Shown: piece after piece, positions 15,419-22,782 of the stretch
How positions within the stretch are numbered: the stretch's first letter is position 1
Layout: each line of letters starts with the position of its first letter
Source: Ascidiaceihabitans sp047624005
Lineage (GTDB): Bacteria > Pseudomonadota > Alphaproteobacteria > Rhodobacterales > Rhodobacteraceae
Direction of reading: 5' to 3'
Length of the DNA: 31,483 nucleotides
NCBI GenBank assembly: GCA_047624005.1
Contig: JBLHPE010000021.1
Location: 1-31,483 of the forward strand
The notes under the pieces: generated by a model
The model's database searches: none
The model's input: only the letters and a program-made list of their open reading frames with translations
Told to the model about the DNA's origin: nothing
Translations under genes and position numbers: made by a program

Positions 15419-15448
15419 TGCCTGCCCGCTGATAAAAGCGGGCAGGCA
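15419..15448 (+). promoter_or_regulatory. Stable intercistronic stem-loop between dctP and dctQ
   Basis: A perfect 12-bp stem (TGCCTGCCCGCT pairs with AGCGGGCAGGCA) has a 6-nt loop and no T tract after it. It lies 19 bases after the dctP stop and 46 before dctQ. It probably stabilises the abundant dctP message or reduces read-through, giving more binding protein than permease. Confidence 0.65.
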
Positions 15449-15493
15449 ACTTTCTAAGACCCACTATTAGATTTGATCCAAGGAGGGCGGGAC

Positions 15494-16183
15494 ATGGCAA
15501 AAAGCTATGAACCCAAAACGCCGCTTGGCCGTATCGTACACGAGTTCGAAGAGACCGTGATCGCGCTGCTGCTTGGGGCTATGACACTTATCACTTTTGC
15601 CAATGTTGTGTTGCGGTATGGTTTTGGCACTGGCTTGATCTGGGGTCTTGAGACGGTAACGTTTCTGTTCGCATGGTTGGTGTTATTTGGTATTTCCTAT
15701 GCGGTTAAAGTCACAGCCCACCTTGGTGTTGATGCGGTCATAAACCTATTTTCCCCTTCTAAGCGCAAAATCTTGGCATTGATCGCGGCCGCTGTTTGCA
15801 TCGCTTATGCGTCTTTGTTGCTAAAGGGCGCTTGGGATTATTGGGCGAACTTTGCCAACCTTCCACAAACCACGGGCCGCTGGTTCCCGACCGGTTTCGA
15901 AGAAATGAAGCGTTCGTCTTATCGTGCTTGGTACGGCGTGGATGACATCATTTTTCCCGATTGGCTGAGGTGGATTGAGCCAATAATGGGCCAAGATGAA
16001 GCATACGAGAAAATCCCACGGTTTATTCCATACGCGATCCTGCCGATTGGTGTCAGCTTACTATTGTTCCGGTTTATCCAAGCGACCGTTCGTTTGGTCA
16101 AAGGCGAGACAGAAAGTCTGATCGTCAGCCACGAGGCCGAAGACGATGTCGAAGCCGTCAAGCATATGAACCAAGGGACCTGA
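15494..16183 (+). CDS. dctQ: TRAP transporter small permease DctQ
   Basis: This 229-residue inner-membrane protein of the DctQ family forms the transporter with DctM. It shows about four hydrophobic helices: ALLLGAMTLITFANVVLRYGF (about 23-44), a second containing FLFAWLVLFGISYAV, a third with LALIAAAVCIAYASLLL, and a fourth near the end (PIGVSLLLFRFIQATV). WGLETVTFLFAWLV and GVDAV are typical of the family. An extended loop between helices 3 and 4 (about residues 120-175) makes it longer than the usual 160-180 residues, as in dicarboxylate-type DctQ subunits. The ATG at 15494 follows AAGGAGG by 7 nt, so I reject the in-frame start 21 bases upstream. It ends 4 bases before dctM. Confidence 0.9.
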   Translation: MAKSYEPKTPLGRIVHEFEETVIALLLGAMTLITFANVVLRYGFGTGLIWGLETVTFLFAWLVLFGISYAVKVTAHLGVDAVINLFSPSKRKILALIAAAVCIAYASLLLKGAWDYWANFANLPQTTGRWFPTGFEEMKRSSYRAWYGVDDIIFPDWLRWIEPIMGQDEAYEKIPRFIPYAILPIGVSLLLFRFIQATVRLVKGETESLIVSHEAEDDVEAVKHMNQGT

Positions 16184-16187
16184 CATC

Positions 16188-17582
16188 ATGGAAATCGTAA
16201 TTCTATTTACTATGGTCGTGGGCCTGATGCTGATCGGTGTGCCGATTGCTGTGTCGCTTGGCATGTCGTCCATGGTCTTTTTGCTGGTGCTGAGTGACAC
16301 GTCGCTCGCGTCAATCGCACAGACAATGTTTCAGGCAATGGCAGGACATTATACGTTGCTTGCGATCCCATTTTTCATCCTTGCCTCGACGTTCATGTCG
16401 ACAGGCGGGGTGGCCAAACGGATCATCCGGTTCTCTATCGCCTGCGTTGGACACCTTCGCGGTGGCTTGGCGATTGCGGGCGTGTTTGCTTGTATGATCT
16501 TTGCCGCATTGTCCGGCTCATCACCTGCAACTGTGGTTGCCATTGGCTCCATCGTGATCGCGGCCATGACGCAAGCAGGCTATACAAAGGAGTTTGCAGC
16601 AGGCGTGATCGCAGTTGCTGGCACCTTGGGTATCTTAATTCCACCAAGCATTGTGATGGTGGTCTACGCCTCGGCCACGGATGTTTCTGTGGGGCGGATG
16701 TTTCTTGCAGGCATCATTCCGGGATTGATGGCGGGTGCGATGCTAATGATCACCATCTACATCATGGCGCGGATCAAAAATATGCCAGCTGGGGAATGGC
16801 AAGGTTGGGGCGAGGTCGGGCGCAGCTTTGGCGACGCGTTCTGGGGTTTGATGCTGATCGTGATCATCATGGTCGGGATCTATGGCGTTCCGGGATTAAC
16901 CAATGCGTTGTTCACACCAACTGAAGCCGCCGCTGTGGCATCTGTCTATGCGTTTATTGTTGCTGTGTTTGTTTATCGTGATTTGGGACCATTGAGCCGC
17001 CCTGATGGTGAGAAGAACCTGACCTTGATGCAAAAACCGCAAGCATTGATCACCGCGTTCTTTCACCGTGATGTACGGGACGCGCTGTTTGAAGCGGGTA
17101 AGTTGACTGTGACGCTGATGTTCATCATCGCCAACGCACTGATCTTGAAGCACGTGTTGACGGACGAGCAAATTCCGCAACAGATTTCAGCGGCATTGCT
17201 GAACGCTGGCTTTGGTCCTGTGGTGTTCCTGATCCTTGTGAACGTGATTTTGTTGATCGGTGGTCAGTTCATGGAACCGTCGGGATTGTTGGTTATCGTG
17301 GCACCACTCGTGTTCCCGATTGCAATCGAGCTGGGTATTGATCCGATCCACTTGGGCATCATTATGGTGGTCAATATGGAGATCGGGATGATCACGCCGC
17401 CAGTTGGGTTGAACCTGTTTGTGACTTCTGGCGTGGCTGGAATGCCAATGATGTCAGTTGTCCGTGCGGCCCTGCCATTCTTGGCCGTATTGTTCGTGTT
17501 CCTGATTATGGTGACTTACATTCCGATCATCTCGACCTTTATTCCGAATGCGGTGATGGGGCCTGAGATCATAACGAATTAA
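16188..17582 (+). CDS. dctM: TRAP transporter large permease DctM
   Basis: This 464-residue, highly hydrophobic inner-membrane protein has about 11-13 transmembrane helices. It is the ion-coupled translocation subunit of the TRAP system. Recognisable segments are the N-terminal VGLMLIGVPIAVSLGMSS, HYTLLAIPFFILAS, the conserved GSSPATVVAIGSI, GTLGILIPPSIVMVVY, FTPTEAAAVASVYAF and the late EIGMITPPVGLNLFV. The last mirrors the earlier IPPS repeat in the inverted-repeat fold. It is somewhat longer than the common 425-435 residues because of an extra loop near residues 265-300. It starts 4 bases after dctQ and is the last gene of the operon, followed by two hairpins. Confidence 0.93.
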   Translation: MEIVILFTMVVGLMLIGVPIAVSLGMSSMVFLLVLSDTSLASIAQTMFQAMAGHYTLLAIPFFILASTFMSTGGVAKRIIRFSIACVGHLRGGLAIAGVFACMIFAALSGSSPATVVAIGSIVIAAMTQAGYTKEFAAGVIAVAGTLGILIPPSIVMVVYASATDVSVGRMFLAGIIPGLMAGAMLMITIYIMARIKNMPAGEWQGWGEVGRSFGDAFWGLMLIVIIMVGIYGVPGLTNALFTPTEAAAVASVYAFIVAVFVYRDLGPLSRPDGEKNLTLMQKPQALITAFFHRDVRDALFEAGKLTVTLMFIIANALILKHVLTDEQIPQQISAALLNAGFGPVVFLILVNVILLIGGQFMEPSGLLVIVAPLVFPIAIELGIDPIHLGIIMVVNMEIGMITPPVGLNLFVTSGVAGMPMMSVVRAALPFLAVLFVFLIMVTYIPIISTFIPNAVMGPEIITN

Positions 17583-17590
17583 CGAAATTG

Positions 17591-17634
17591 GCCTACCCCT
17601 TAGATGGGGTAGGCAATGCGAGGCACTGCCTCGC
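17591..17634. terminator. Two tandem hairpins between convergent dctM and tpiA
   Basis: GCCTACCCC (17591-17599) pairs with GGGGTAGGC (17606-17614). Immediately after, GCGAGGC (17618-17624) pairs with GCCTCGC (17628-17634). Neither has a convincing T tract on the plus strand. On the minus strand they follow the tpiA stop by about 30 bases. A shared transcription-ending region for both genes is likely. Confidence 0.5.
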
Positions 17635-17662
17635 GCTCCGGGATATTTTTAGCCAAAAGAAG

Positions 17663-18412
17663 TTAGGAGTTGGCGAGGGCGTCGATGATGGGTGAGAAAT
17701 CGGCAGCTTTTAGGCTTGCTCCTCCGACCAACGCGCCATCGACATTTTCTGCAATAAAGATTTCTGCGGCGTTGGTGGCTTTGACTGAACCGCCATAGAG
17801 GAGCGAGATTGCGTTGCCTATTTCTGCGCCGAAGCGGTTGTTGAGTTCGGCGCGAATGAAATCATGCACCTCAATGATTTGCTCAAGTGTCGGAACCTTG
17901 CCCGTTCCGATGGCCCATATCGGTTCATATGCGATGACCAAATTTTCTTGGCTCGCGTCATCTGGAACTGAGCCGGACAACTGCGCGCCAATAATGTCTA
18001 ATGTTTTGTGAGCGTCGCGATCTTCTAAACTTTCGCCGATACATAGGATCGCCACAAGCCCTGCAGCACGTACTGCTTGTGCTTTGTTGCGAACGTCGTT
18101 GTCATTTTCTTCATGCGCCTCGCGTCGTTCAGAATGCCCAACGATTACGTAGGATGCGCCAGTATCTGCAATCATTTGGGCGGAAATATCACCAGTGTGC
18201 GCACCTGAGACTGCCGTATGGCAATCTTGTGCACCAATTGAGATTGTGGACTTTTCCGCGATTTTACATGCTGGAAACAACAGTGGAGCAGAGGGGCACA
18301 AGACAATTGTTGCGGCTGCATTACCGTGTGTTTCGACCAACGATTGCAGTTCATCCAGATCAGCGCGTATGCCGTTCATTTTCCAATTGCCCGCTGCTAT
18401 TTTACGCCGCAT
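17663..18412 (-). CDS. tpiA: Triosephosphate isomerase
   Basis: This 249-residue cytoplasmic enzyme interconverts dihydroxyacetone phosphate and glyceraldehyde 3-phosphate. Catalytic residues are visible: Asn9 and Lys11 in GNWKMNG, His93 in VGHSERR, and Glu163 in AYEPIWAIGTG. The mobile phosphate-binding loop 6 follows directly, and LLYGGSVK and GALVGGASL complete the TIM barrel. AGGAGA lies just upstream of the ATG. It stands alone on its strand between the convergent TRAP operon and a largely non-coding stretch, so it probably has its own promoter. Length and residues are normal for the family. Confidence 0.96.
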   Translation of the reverse strand: MRRKIAAGNWKMNGIRADLDELQSLVETHGNAAATIVLCPSAPLLFPACKIAEKSTISIGAQDCHTAVSGAHTGDISAQMIADTGASYVIVGHSERREAHEENDNDVRNKAQAVRAAGLVAILCIGESLEDRDAHKTLDIIGAQLSGSVPDDASQENLVIAYEPIWAIGTGKVPTLEQIIEVHDFIRAELNNRFGAEIGNAISLLYGGSVKATNAAEIFIAENVDGALVGGASLKAADFSPIIDALANS

Positions 18413-18810
18413 CTGCTGTCTCCTGTTTATGTTTTTGTGAGGCTACCATTTGGGGTAGTTGGGGGCAACGCGAGGGTTTCACTAGGTTTGAAAAGGCACA
18501 AAACATTGGCATGGTCCCCAGATAAGACGCCGGATTGATCCGCAATGGCGATCTCGAAACGCTTGGTTTTCTACGCAAAGCCGCACCGTTAATAACATGG
18601 CGCTGACGGGCGTGCGCGTGTCCGTGGTGATTGATACGTTCCGCGCATCCTTCAAACGTACTGAATATAAAAAGAGCCAGATTGATATGGCGCGCACTAG
18701 ATCTGGCTGCGGTTGGTTCCGAGCAAGTGATTCCACTGGATTAGAAGTTCAAAATTAGGGTTGAGGGCCATCCAATTTCGACGCAATCTATTGATTTTAT
18801 TATAAAATTT
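18413..18810. other. 398-base stretch without a clear gene
   Basis: I see no ORF with recognisable coding character here. It should hold the tpiA promoter near its left end. An 8-bp inverted repeat (AGCCAGAT at 18675, ATCTGGCT at 18701) sits in the middle. In one frame a short stretch ending in STGLEVQN at about 18757 resembles the GLEV motif of the isopenicillin N synthase-like oxygenases, but it is in a different frame from the remnant that follows and is closed by a stop. The stretch may be decayed coding DNA. Confidence 0.4.
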
Positions 18811-19023
18811 ATGGGCGTGGTGGAGTTTTTGACTGCGGGTCAGGTCAACGCAACGCCGCACCGTGTTGTTGTTGGAAATGCAGAAAGTATTTCAGAACCG
18901 CTGTTTTTCCGTCCGGCGCATGACACCAATGTAGCACCAACTGAAAGCGGAGAAGTTGCACTGGCAGGGGATCATCTATGCCGTCGGTTTAAGGTAACCT
19001 ATCTGAACCTTAAAAACGGATAA
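18811..19023 (+). pseudogene. C-terminal remnant of an isopenicillin N synthase-like Fe(II)/2-oxoglutarate oxygenase
   Basis: The 70-codon frame reads FLTAGQVNATPHRVVVGN, then EPLFFRP, and ends with GDHLCRRFKVTYLNLKNG. This order is the normal end of isopenicillin N synthase-like non-heme iron oxygenases, where the His of ATPHRV is the last iron ligand. The N-terminal two thirds, including the HxD pair of iron ligands, are absent. The Arg of the RxS motif that binds the 2-oxoglutarate carboxylate appears replaced (ESIS). A GLEV-like fragment about 55 bases upstream is out of frame. I therefore read it as a truncated, frameshifted pseudogene. Alternatively it is a short ORF with chance resemblance. 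There is no convincing ribosome-binding site before the ATG. Confidence 0.5.
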
Positions 19024-19031
19024 CCCGCCTT

Positions 19032-19382
19032 TTACATTTCAGCGAATTTGATCGACTCGCCACAGCCACAGGCTTCGGTCACGTTGGGGTTCTTGAATTT
19101 AAAGCCGGACTCTAACAGACTGGTTTCATAGTCAATTTCGGTTCCGAACAAGAACATTTGTGCCATTGGGGCAATCAAAACACGTGCGCCGTCTTGTTCC
19201 ACAACTTCGTCGTTTGGATCCTGTTCAGCCACATAGTCCATCGTGTATTCCATACCCGCACAGCCGCCCTTTTTGACGCCGATCCGCAGGCCTTCGTGAC
19301 CGCCAGAGGCCATCAATTTTGCAATCTGAATTGCCGCTTTATCAGAGATAGCGACGGCTTGTTTGCCTGGAATTGAAAACAT
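19032..19382 (-). CDS. A-type iron-sulfur cluster carrier (IscA/SufA/ErpA family)
   Basis: This 116-residue protein binds and hands on Fe-S clusters or iron during cluster assembly. The three conserved cysteines are Cys41 (KGGCAGMEY), Cys105 and Cys107 (ACGCGESI). The family core LRIGVKKGGCAGMEYT and the C-terminal NPNVTEACGCGESIKF are intact. AAAGGAG lies 8 nt before the ATG. It is on the same strand as, and downstream of, a SufT-like gene, separated by about 145 bases containing tandem 11-bp repeats. I cannot tell SufA from ErpA by sequence alone. Its pairing with a MIP18-type protein suggests the SUF-type pathway, and nearby CysH and CysI are among many possible client Fe-S enzymes. Confidence 0.92.
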   Translation of the reverse strand: MFSIPGKQAVAISDKAAIQIAKLMASGGHEGLRIGVKKGGCAGMEYTMDYVAEQDPNDEVVEQDGARVLIAPMAQMFLFGTEIDYETSLLESGFKFKNPNVTEACGCGESIKFAEM

Positions 19383-19458
19383 GAACGATGCTCCTTTAAC
19401 CCCAATTTAGGGACGATGGCGGTTTGGCTCAACCCTTTTGGGAAAAAGCCTAACACTG

Positions 19459-19502
19459 ACGTCGGTATAACGTCGGTATTGTGTAGGTATTACGTCGGTG
19501 CA
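19459..19502. repeat. Four tandem 11-bp direct repeats (ACGTCGGTATT type)
   Basis: Four contiguous units with an exact 11-bp period are visible: ACGTCGGTATA (19459), ACGTCGGTATT (19470), GTGTAGGTATT (19481) and ACGTCGGTGCA (19492). They lie upstream of the A-type carrier start and 25 bases past the stop of the SufT-like gene. A period near one helical turn would present each unit on the same DNA face. No homopolymer or coding explanation is seen. Confidence 0.8.
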
Positions 19503-19527
19503 CGCATATGTGCGCCGGTTTGGCTAT

Positions 19528-19905
19528 TTACATAAAGCCCAGTTCAAGGCGGGCTTCGTCAGACATCATTTCCATGCCCCACGGTGGTTCCCAAACAAGG
19601 GCCACGTCGACGGTTTTGACACCGGGCAGGGGTTCGACAGCATCTGCGACCCAACCAGGCATTTCACCAGCGACGGGACAACCGGGCGCGGTGAGGGACA
19701 TCGTGATGTTTACCTCAGCATCGTCGTTGACCAGAATGGTATAGATCAAACCCAGCTCGTAGATGTTCACCGGAATTTCGGGGTCATAGACCGATTGGCA
19801 CGCGGCCACGATTGCTTCGTAAAGCGGGTGATCGGTAGAGGAAGGGGCGATAAGGGGCGTGCCCTCTAGCATGTCTTTAGATTGGTCCATATCGGCGTCG
19901 CCCAT
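19528..19905 (-). CDS. sufT: SufT/MIP18-family Fe-S cluster assembly protein
   Basis: This 125-residue protein of the MIP18 (DUF59) family helps mature Fe-S proteins in the SUF system. The core YDPEIPVNIYELGLIY, then VNITMSLTAPGCPVAGEMPGWV with the conserved cysteine, and VDVALVWEPPWGMEMMSDEARLELG are all present and match the bacterial SUF-associated subgroup. The first about 20 residues are variable and probably unstructured. An internal Met at residue 6 is an alternative start; neither has an ideally spaced ribosome-binding site (AGGAA about 14 nt upstream). It is followed on the same strand by the A-type carrier gene, which supports the role. The full suf operon is not in this window. Confidence 0.9.
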   Translation of the reverse strand: MGDADMDQSKDMLEGTPLIAPSSTDHPLYEAIVAACQSVYDPEIPVNIYELGLIYTILVNDDAEVNITMSLTAPGCPVAGEMPGWVADAVEPLPGVKTVDVALVWEPPWGMEMMSDEARLELGFM

Positions 19906-19966
19906 TTCTACATTTTTTGTTCCTGAGTGTTTATATAGGGATTGGGTGTGGAGGCGTCCAGAGGTG

Positions 19967-20749
19967 CTATCCCTTGAATTTGCTTTTCGCCTCTGCGGCC
20001 AAACGTCCCGCGTCCATAAAGTGACTGACCATGACGGGTGTGGCGAGGGCGTAGGCTTGATCCAGCGCCATATCCAATTGGGTTAGGACGGCAGTTTTGC
20101 CTGCACTTATCGGGGCAGCATTGCGGTTGGCGAGGGTTGCGGCGAAGGCTTGGACTTCTTGTGTCAGTGTTTCGGATGAGTAAACGCGGTTCACGAGGCC
20201 GGCGTTCATCGCCCAATCGGCGTCTTTGACCTCGCCCGACAGCAGCAGTTCCATCAAATGTTTGCGTCCGATGCTGCGCGAGACACCGACGGCCGGCGTT
20301 GTGCAAAAGCCGCCGTTGGTGACGCCGGGGAGGCAGAAGGAGGCGCGCTTTGACACAAAGGCGAGATCGCAGGACGCCATCATTTGCAGACCTGCGGCGG
20401 TGGCGATGCCGTCGACCATTGCGATGGTAGGCTTGGGGAAGGCGGCCAACTTCTGCATCATGTCGGCGCAGTCTGTGAACAGTTCGGTTAGGAATGCCTC
20501 GCCGTGATCTGGTTGCGTGCGGTTGCGTGCAATTTCTTTGAGGTCGTGACCTGCGCAGAATATTTTGCCTGCGCCGTTTAGGATGACGACGTTTGTATCT
20601 GGGTCATTTGCGGCGGTGTCGAGTGCGTCGCTGATTGCGTGGATCATCGGGAGGGAGAGGGGATGCGCGGGGGCGGCACCTAGATGGAGTGTGCGCACGT
20701 TTGATCTGTCGGTTGTGGTGATAAGCGGGGTGGGGAGTGTTTGGTTCAT
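19967..20749 (-). CDS. Enoyl-CoA hydratase/isomerase family protein
   Basis: This 260-residue crotonase-fold protein probably acts on an acyl-CoA. The two oxyanion-hole segments are visible: FCAGHDLKEIAR (about 68-79) and IATAAGLQMMASCDLAFVSK (about 115-135). FCLPGVTNGGFCTTPAVGVSR follows, where Glu residues of true enoyl-CoA hydratases would sit. Here the usual catalytic Glu positions look substituted (GGFCT), so the reaction may not be hydration. I chose ATG 20749, which has GGAGG 5 nt upstream, over a frame extending to 20839. It lies about 60 bases upstream of the SufT-like gene on the same strand, with no obvious functional link. This type is often annotated as EchA-like or enoyl-CoA hydratase domain-containing protein 3. 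Confidence 0.85.
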   Translation of the reverse strand: MNQTLPTPLITTTDRSNVRTLHLGAAPAHPLSLPMIHAISDALDTAANDPDTNVVILNGAGKIFCAGHDLKEIARNRTQPDHGEAFLTELFTDCADMMQKLAAFPKPTIAMVDGIATAAGLQMMASCDLAFVSKRASFCLPGVTNGGFCTTPAVGVSRSIGRKHLMELLLSGEVKDADWAMNAGLVNRVYSSETLTQEVQAFAATLANRNAAPISAGKTAVLTQLDMALDQAYALATPVMVSHFMDAGRLAAEAKSKFKG

Positions 20750-20974
20750 GTTGGCCTCCGAGCGTTGGGGAGGAGTTTGGACCGCGATGCGGTGTGTGGC
20801 AAGGTTTCGATGGTTTGCGCAGTGGCGTAACATTGACACAGTTTGTGTTAATCAAAAATACCGCCTTCCCAAAGGGTGGCGCTGGACAACCGATGGTAGT
20901 TATCAAGTGTTTGATACACGCGCGGTTCTTGCTACTGCACACTGCGCTTTTAGAGATGATTATTAAGGGCCCAA

Positions 20975-21436
20975 ATGATTTCAGTCGAATCCATCAGCGT
21001 ATTGCCAACAAGTTTCAGCCTATCCGTCAGGAAATGCGCCTTTGTTGGTTTGATTGCTTTAGCTGGCTGCGGTGTACCCGGCCCATCGGTTCCGTTGCAG
21101 CAAGGGGCTAATTTAGCCTCGGCGAGAGCCGCAATACAATCTTGTGCGCGTTTTGCACCAAAGGGTGGAACTAGTGCGGTTACAGGGAGTTATGTTGCAG
21201 GCGTTGTTCTTGGTGGATTGGTTGTTGGTCCGATTATTGTGGCTTCAAATCAAGGAAGCATTCGTGCCTCCGGTGAAGCCAGAGCCGTCGATAGGTGCCT
21301 TGCCGATCAGGGATACGTCCGACGCGATTTGACGGTAGCCGAGGTGCGCGCCCTTAATGCGAACAATAAATACGAGCGGGAATTGCTGCTTAATCACTTG
21401 ATTGGCGGTGGAGACCTTAGAACGTTCCGTAAGTAG
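20975..21436 (+). CDS. Putative lipoprotein with glycine-zipper segment
   Basis: This 153-residue protein is not in a family I can name. A lipoprotein signal peptide ends in LIALAGC at residues 26-32, so Cys32 should be lipidated and the protein anchored in a membrane facing the periplasm. The n-region is unusually long (about 20 residues) before the hydrophobic core. A Gly-rich hydrophobic stretch (GVVLGGLVVGPIIVA, about residues 75-89) resembles glycine-zipper segments of small outer-membrane lipoproteins. Two further cysteines (Cys56 and Cys108) could form a disulfide. AAGGG lies 6 nt before the ATG. It is a single gene, bounded on the right by a GC hairpin. An envelope or entericidin-like role is possible. 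Confidence 0.65.
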   Translation: MISVESISVLPTSFSLSVRKCAFVGLIALAGCGVPGPSVPLQQGANLASARAAIQSCARFAPKGGTSAVTGSYVAGVVLGGLVVGPIIVASNQGSIRASGEARAVDRCLADQGYVRRDLTVAEVRALNANNKYERELLLNHLIGGGDLRTFRK

Positions 21437-21458
21437 GGTTTTTCTTGTTATTGGTGGT

Positions 21459-21476
21459 GGCGGGGTGAACCCCGCC
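21459..21476. repeat. GC hairpin GGCGGGG-TGAA-CCCCGCC
   Basis: A perfect 7-bp stem with a tetraloop lies 23 bases past the lipoprotein stop and 31 bases from the end of the convergent nfeD gene. There is no T tract after it on the plus strand. Its form and extension to GTAGGGCGGGG on the minus strand suggest a dispersed extragenic palindrome, possibly acting as a weak terminator for both genes. Confidence 0.45.
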
Positions 21477-21506
21477 CTACATCATGTTGCCAAGATTGGG
21501 TTTACC

Positions 21507-21779
21507 TCAATCATTAATATCATTCCTCACCCTACGCGCCCCAGAACTTTGGCTTTTGAAGGCGATGCGCAGCACGATCCATGAGATCAGTGACAGCCCC
21601 GCGAAAACCGCCAGTGCCACTGGCACCGACAGCGCAGGCACGATTGCGACAACAACCGCCATCACAACCGCGCCAACCGCAAAGCCAAGGAAGATGAAGC
21701 CGGGCGCCAGTACTTCTAGTATGCCGAGGGCAAGCGCGGCTGCCAGCCACGCCCACCATATGTTTACAGCCACATCCAT
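21507..21779 (-). CDS. NfeD family membrane protein (short form)
   Basis: This 90-residue inner-membrane protein has three predicted helices: WWAWLAAALALGILEVLAPGFIFLGFAVGA forms the first two, and the third spans VPVALAVFAGLSLISWIVLRIAF. The segment ILEVLAPGFIFLGFA is typical of NfeD. The cytoplasmic or periplasmic OB-fold domain found at the C-terminus of full-length NfeD is absent; only a short charged tail follows. Its ATG overlaps the stop of the SPFH gene by one base (TAATG), consistent with the well-known partnership of NfeD-type proteins with stomatin-like SPFH proteins in membrane microdomain quality control. It ends near a convergent lipoprotein gene. Confidence 0.85.
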   Translation of the reverse strand: MDVAVNIWWAWLAAALALGILEVLAPGFIFLGFAVGAVVMAVVVAIVPALSVPVALAVFAGLSLISWIVLRIAFKSQSSGARRVRNDIND

Positions 21780-22672
21780 TAGCTACGGCCTTTCAGCAGT
21801 TTGAACGCGTCTCCGAAGGCATCCATTGCGGATGCTGGCACAACGATGGTTTGCGATCCTGCGCTGGTGCCAAGGGCGGTCAGCGCCTCGACCTGTTTCA
21901 GGGCCACTTGGTATTGTGCTGCCTCGATCCCGTGTTCGGTGATCGCCATGGCCACCGCGGAGGTTGCGTAGGCTTCGGCGTCGGCCAGGACGCGGCGGGC
22001 TTTTGCGGATTGTTCGGACGCATACAGTTCGGCGTCGGCCCCCAGTTCTACGGCGCGTTTGGACCCTTCGGCTTCGGTCACCTGTGCGCGTCGTGCCCGT
22101 TCGGCGTTCAGCTGTTGCATCATCGCGGCGCGGGTGGCGGTGTCTAGGTTCACGTCAAGGATTTCGGCGCGGGTCACTTCGATGCCCCAGTCGTCCACAG
22201 CGCTTTCGACAGAATTCTTGATGGTGTCGATCACGGAAGACCGATTGGCCTGCACTTCGTCCAAGTCCATCTTGCCGATCTCTGCCCGCACAATCCCTGC
22301 CACTGTGGTCGAGATTGCGCCGTCGACGTCGCGAATACGGTAAACTGTCTTTTCGGGTTTGATGATGCGGTAGAACACCGATGTCTCGACCTGCACCAGC
22401 ACGTTGTCGCGGGTGATCGCGTCTTGGGAGGCCGTGGGGAGTTGGCGTTCGAGGATAGAAATTTTGTGGGCCACACGGTCAAGGAAGGGCACGATCAAGT
22501 TGATCCCTGGGCCAAGCACCGAATGCAGGCGGCCAAAACGTTCGATAACGTGTTGTTCTGATTGCGAAACGATACGCACGGCTTTGAGTATGAGAACAAG
22601 GAATAGGAAAGCCAGCAGCAGGTAAACGATATTTCCACTGAGGAGGTCGAGTATGAGGTCTTCGATGGGCAT
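21779..22672 (-). CDS. SPFH/Band 7 (stomatin-like) membrane protein
   Basis: This 297-residue protein of the paraslipin/QmcA type is anchored by an N-terminal helix (YLLLAFLFLVLILKAV, about residues 17-32). The SPFH domain runs at about 33-200 (RIVSQSEQHVIERFGRLHSVLGPGINLIVPFLDRV, then QLPTASQDAITRDNVLVQVE and VTRAEILDVNL). An Ala/Glu-rich coiled coil follows at about 200-265 (RRAQVTEAEGSKRAVELGADAELYASEQ), which mediates oligomerisation. AAAGGAAG lies 7 nt before the ATG. Such proteins form large rings in membranes and modulate membrane proteases such as FtsH. It is co-translated with the downstream nfeD gene. Confidence 0.93.
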   Translation of the reverse strand: MPIEDLILDLLSGNIVYLLLAFLFLVLILKAVRIVSQSEQHVIERFGRLHSVLGPGINLIVPFLDRVAHKISILERQLPTASQDAITRDNVLVQVETSVFYRIIKPEKTVYRIRDVDGAISTTVAGIVRAEIGKMDLDEVQANRSSVIDTIKNSVESAVDDWGIEVTRAEILDVNLDTATRAAMMQQLNAERARRAQVTEAEGSKRAVELGADAELYASEQSAKARRVLADAEAYATSAVAMAITEHGIEAAQYQVALKQVEALTALGTSAGSQTIVVPASAMDAFGDAFKLLKGRS

Positions 22673-22782
22673 GTTGCAGCTTCCTTTGTTATTATTGGCT
22701 AAAATATGGGGTGTTATCGTGCGGATTGCAAGTTTGGGTGATCCAGTTTATCGCCTGTTCAAACGCTGAAAAGGCCTGATGT

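Noticed and set aside
18482..18736. 84-codon minus-strand frame in the gap after tpiA
   Set aside because: No recognisable family, no good ribosome-binding site, and it overlaps the putative oxygenase remnant; too weak to call a gene.
19459..19502. CRISPR-like array
   Set aside because: Units are 11 bp and contiguous without spacers, and no cas gene is present.
20604..20942. Frames over the start of the enoyl-CoA hydratase gene and its upstream region on both strands
   Set aside because: Composition and translations look like shadow reading; only the ATG at 20749 has a strong GGAGG site.
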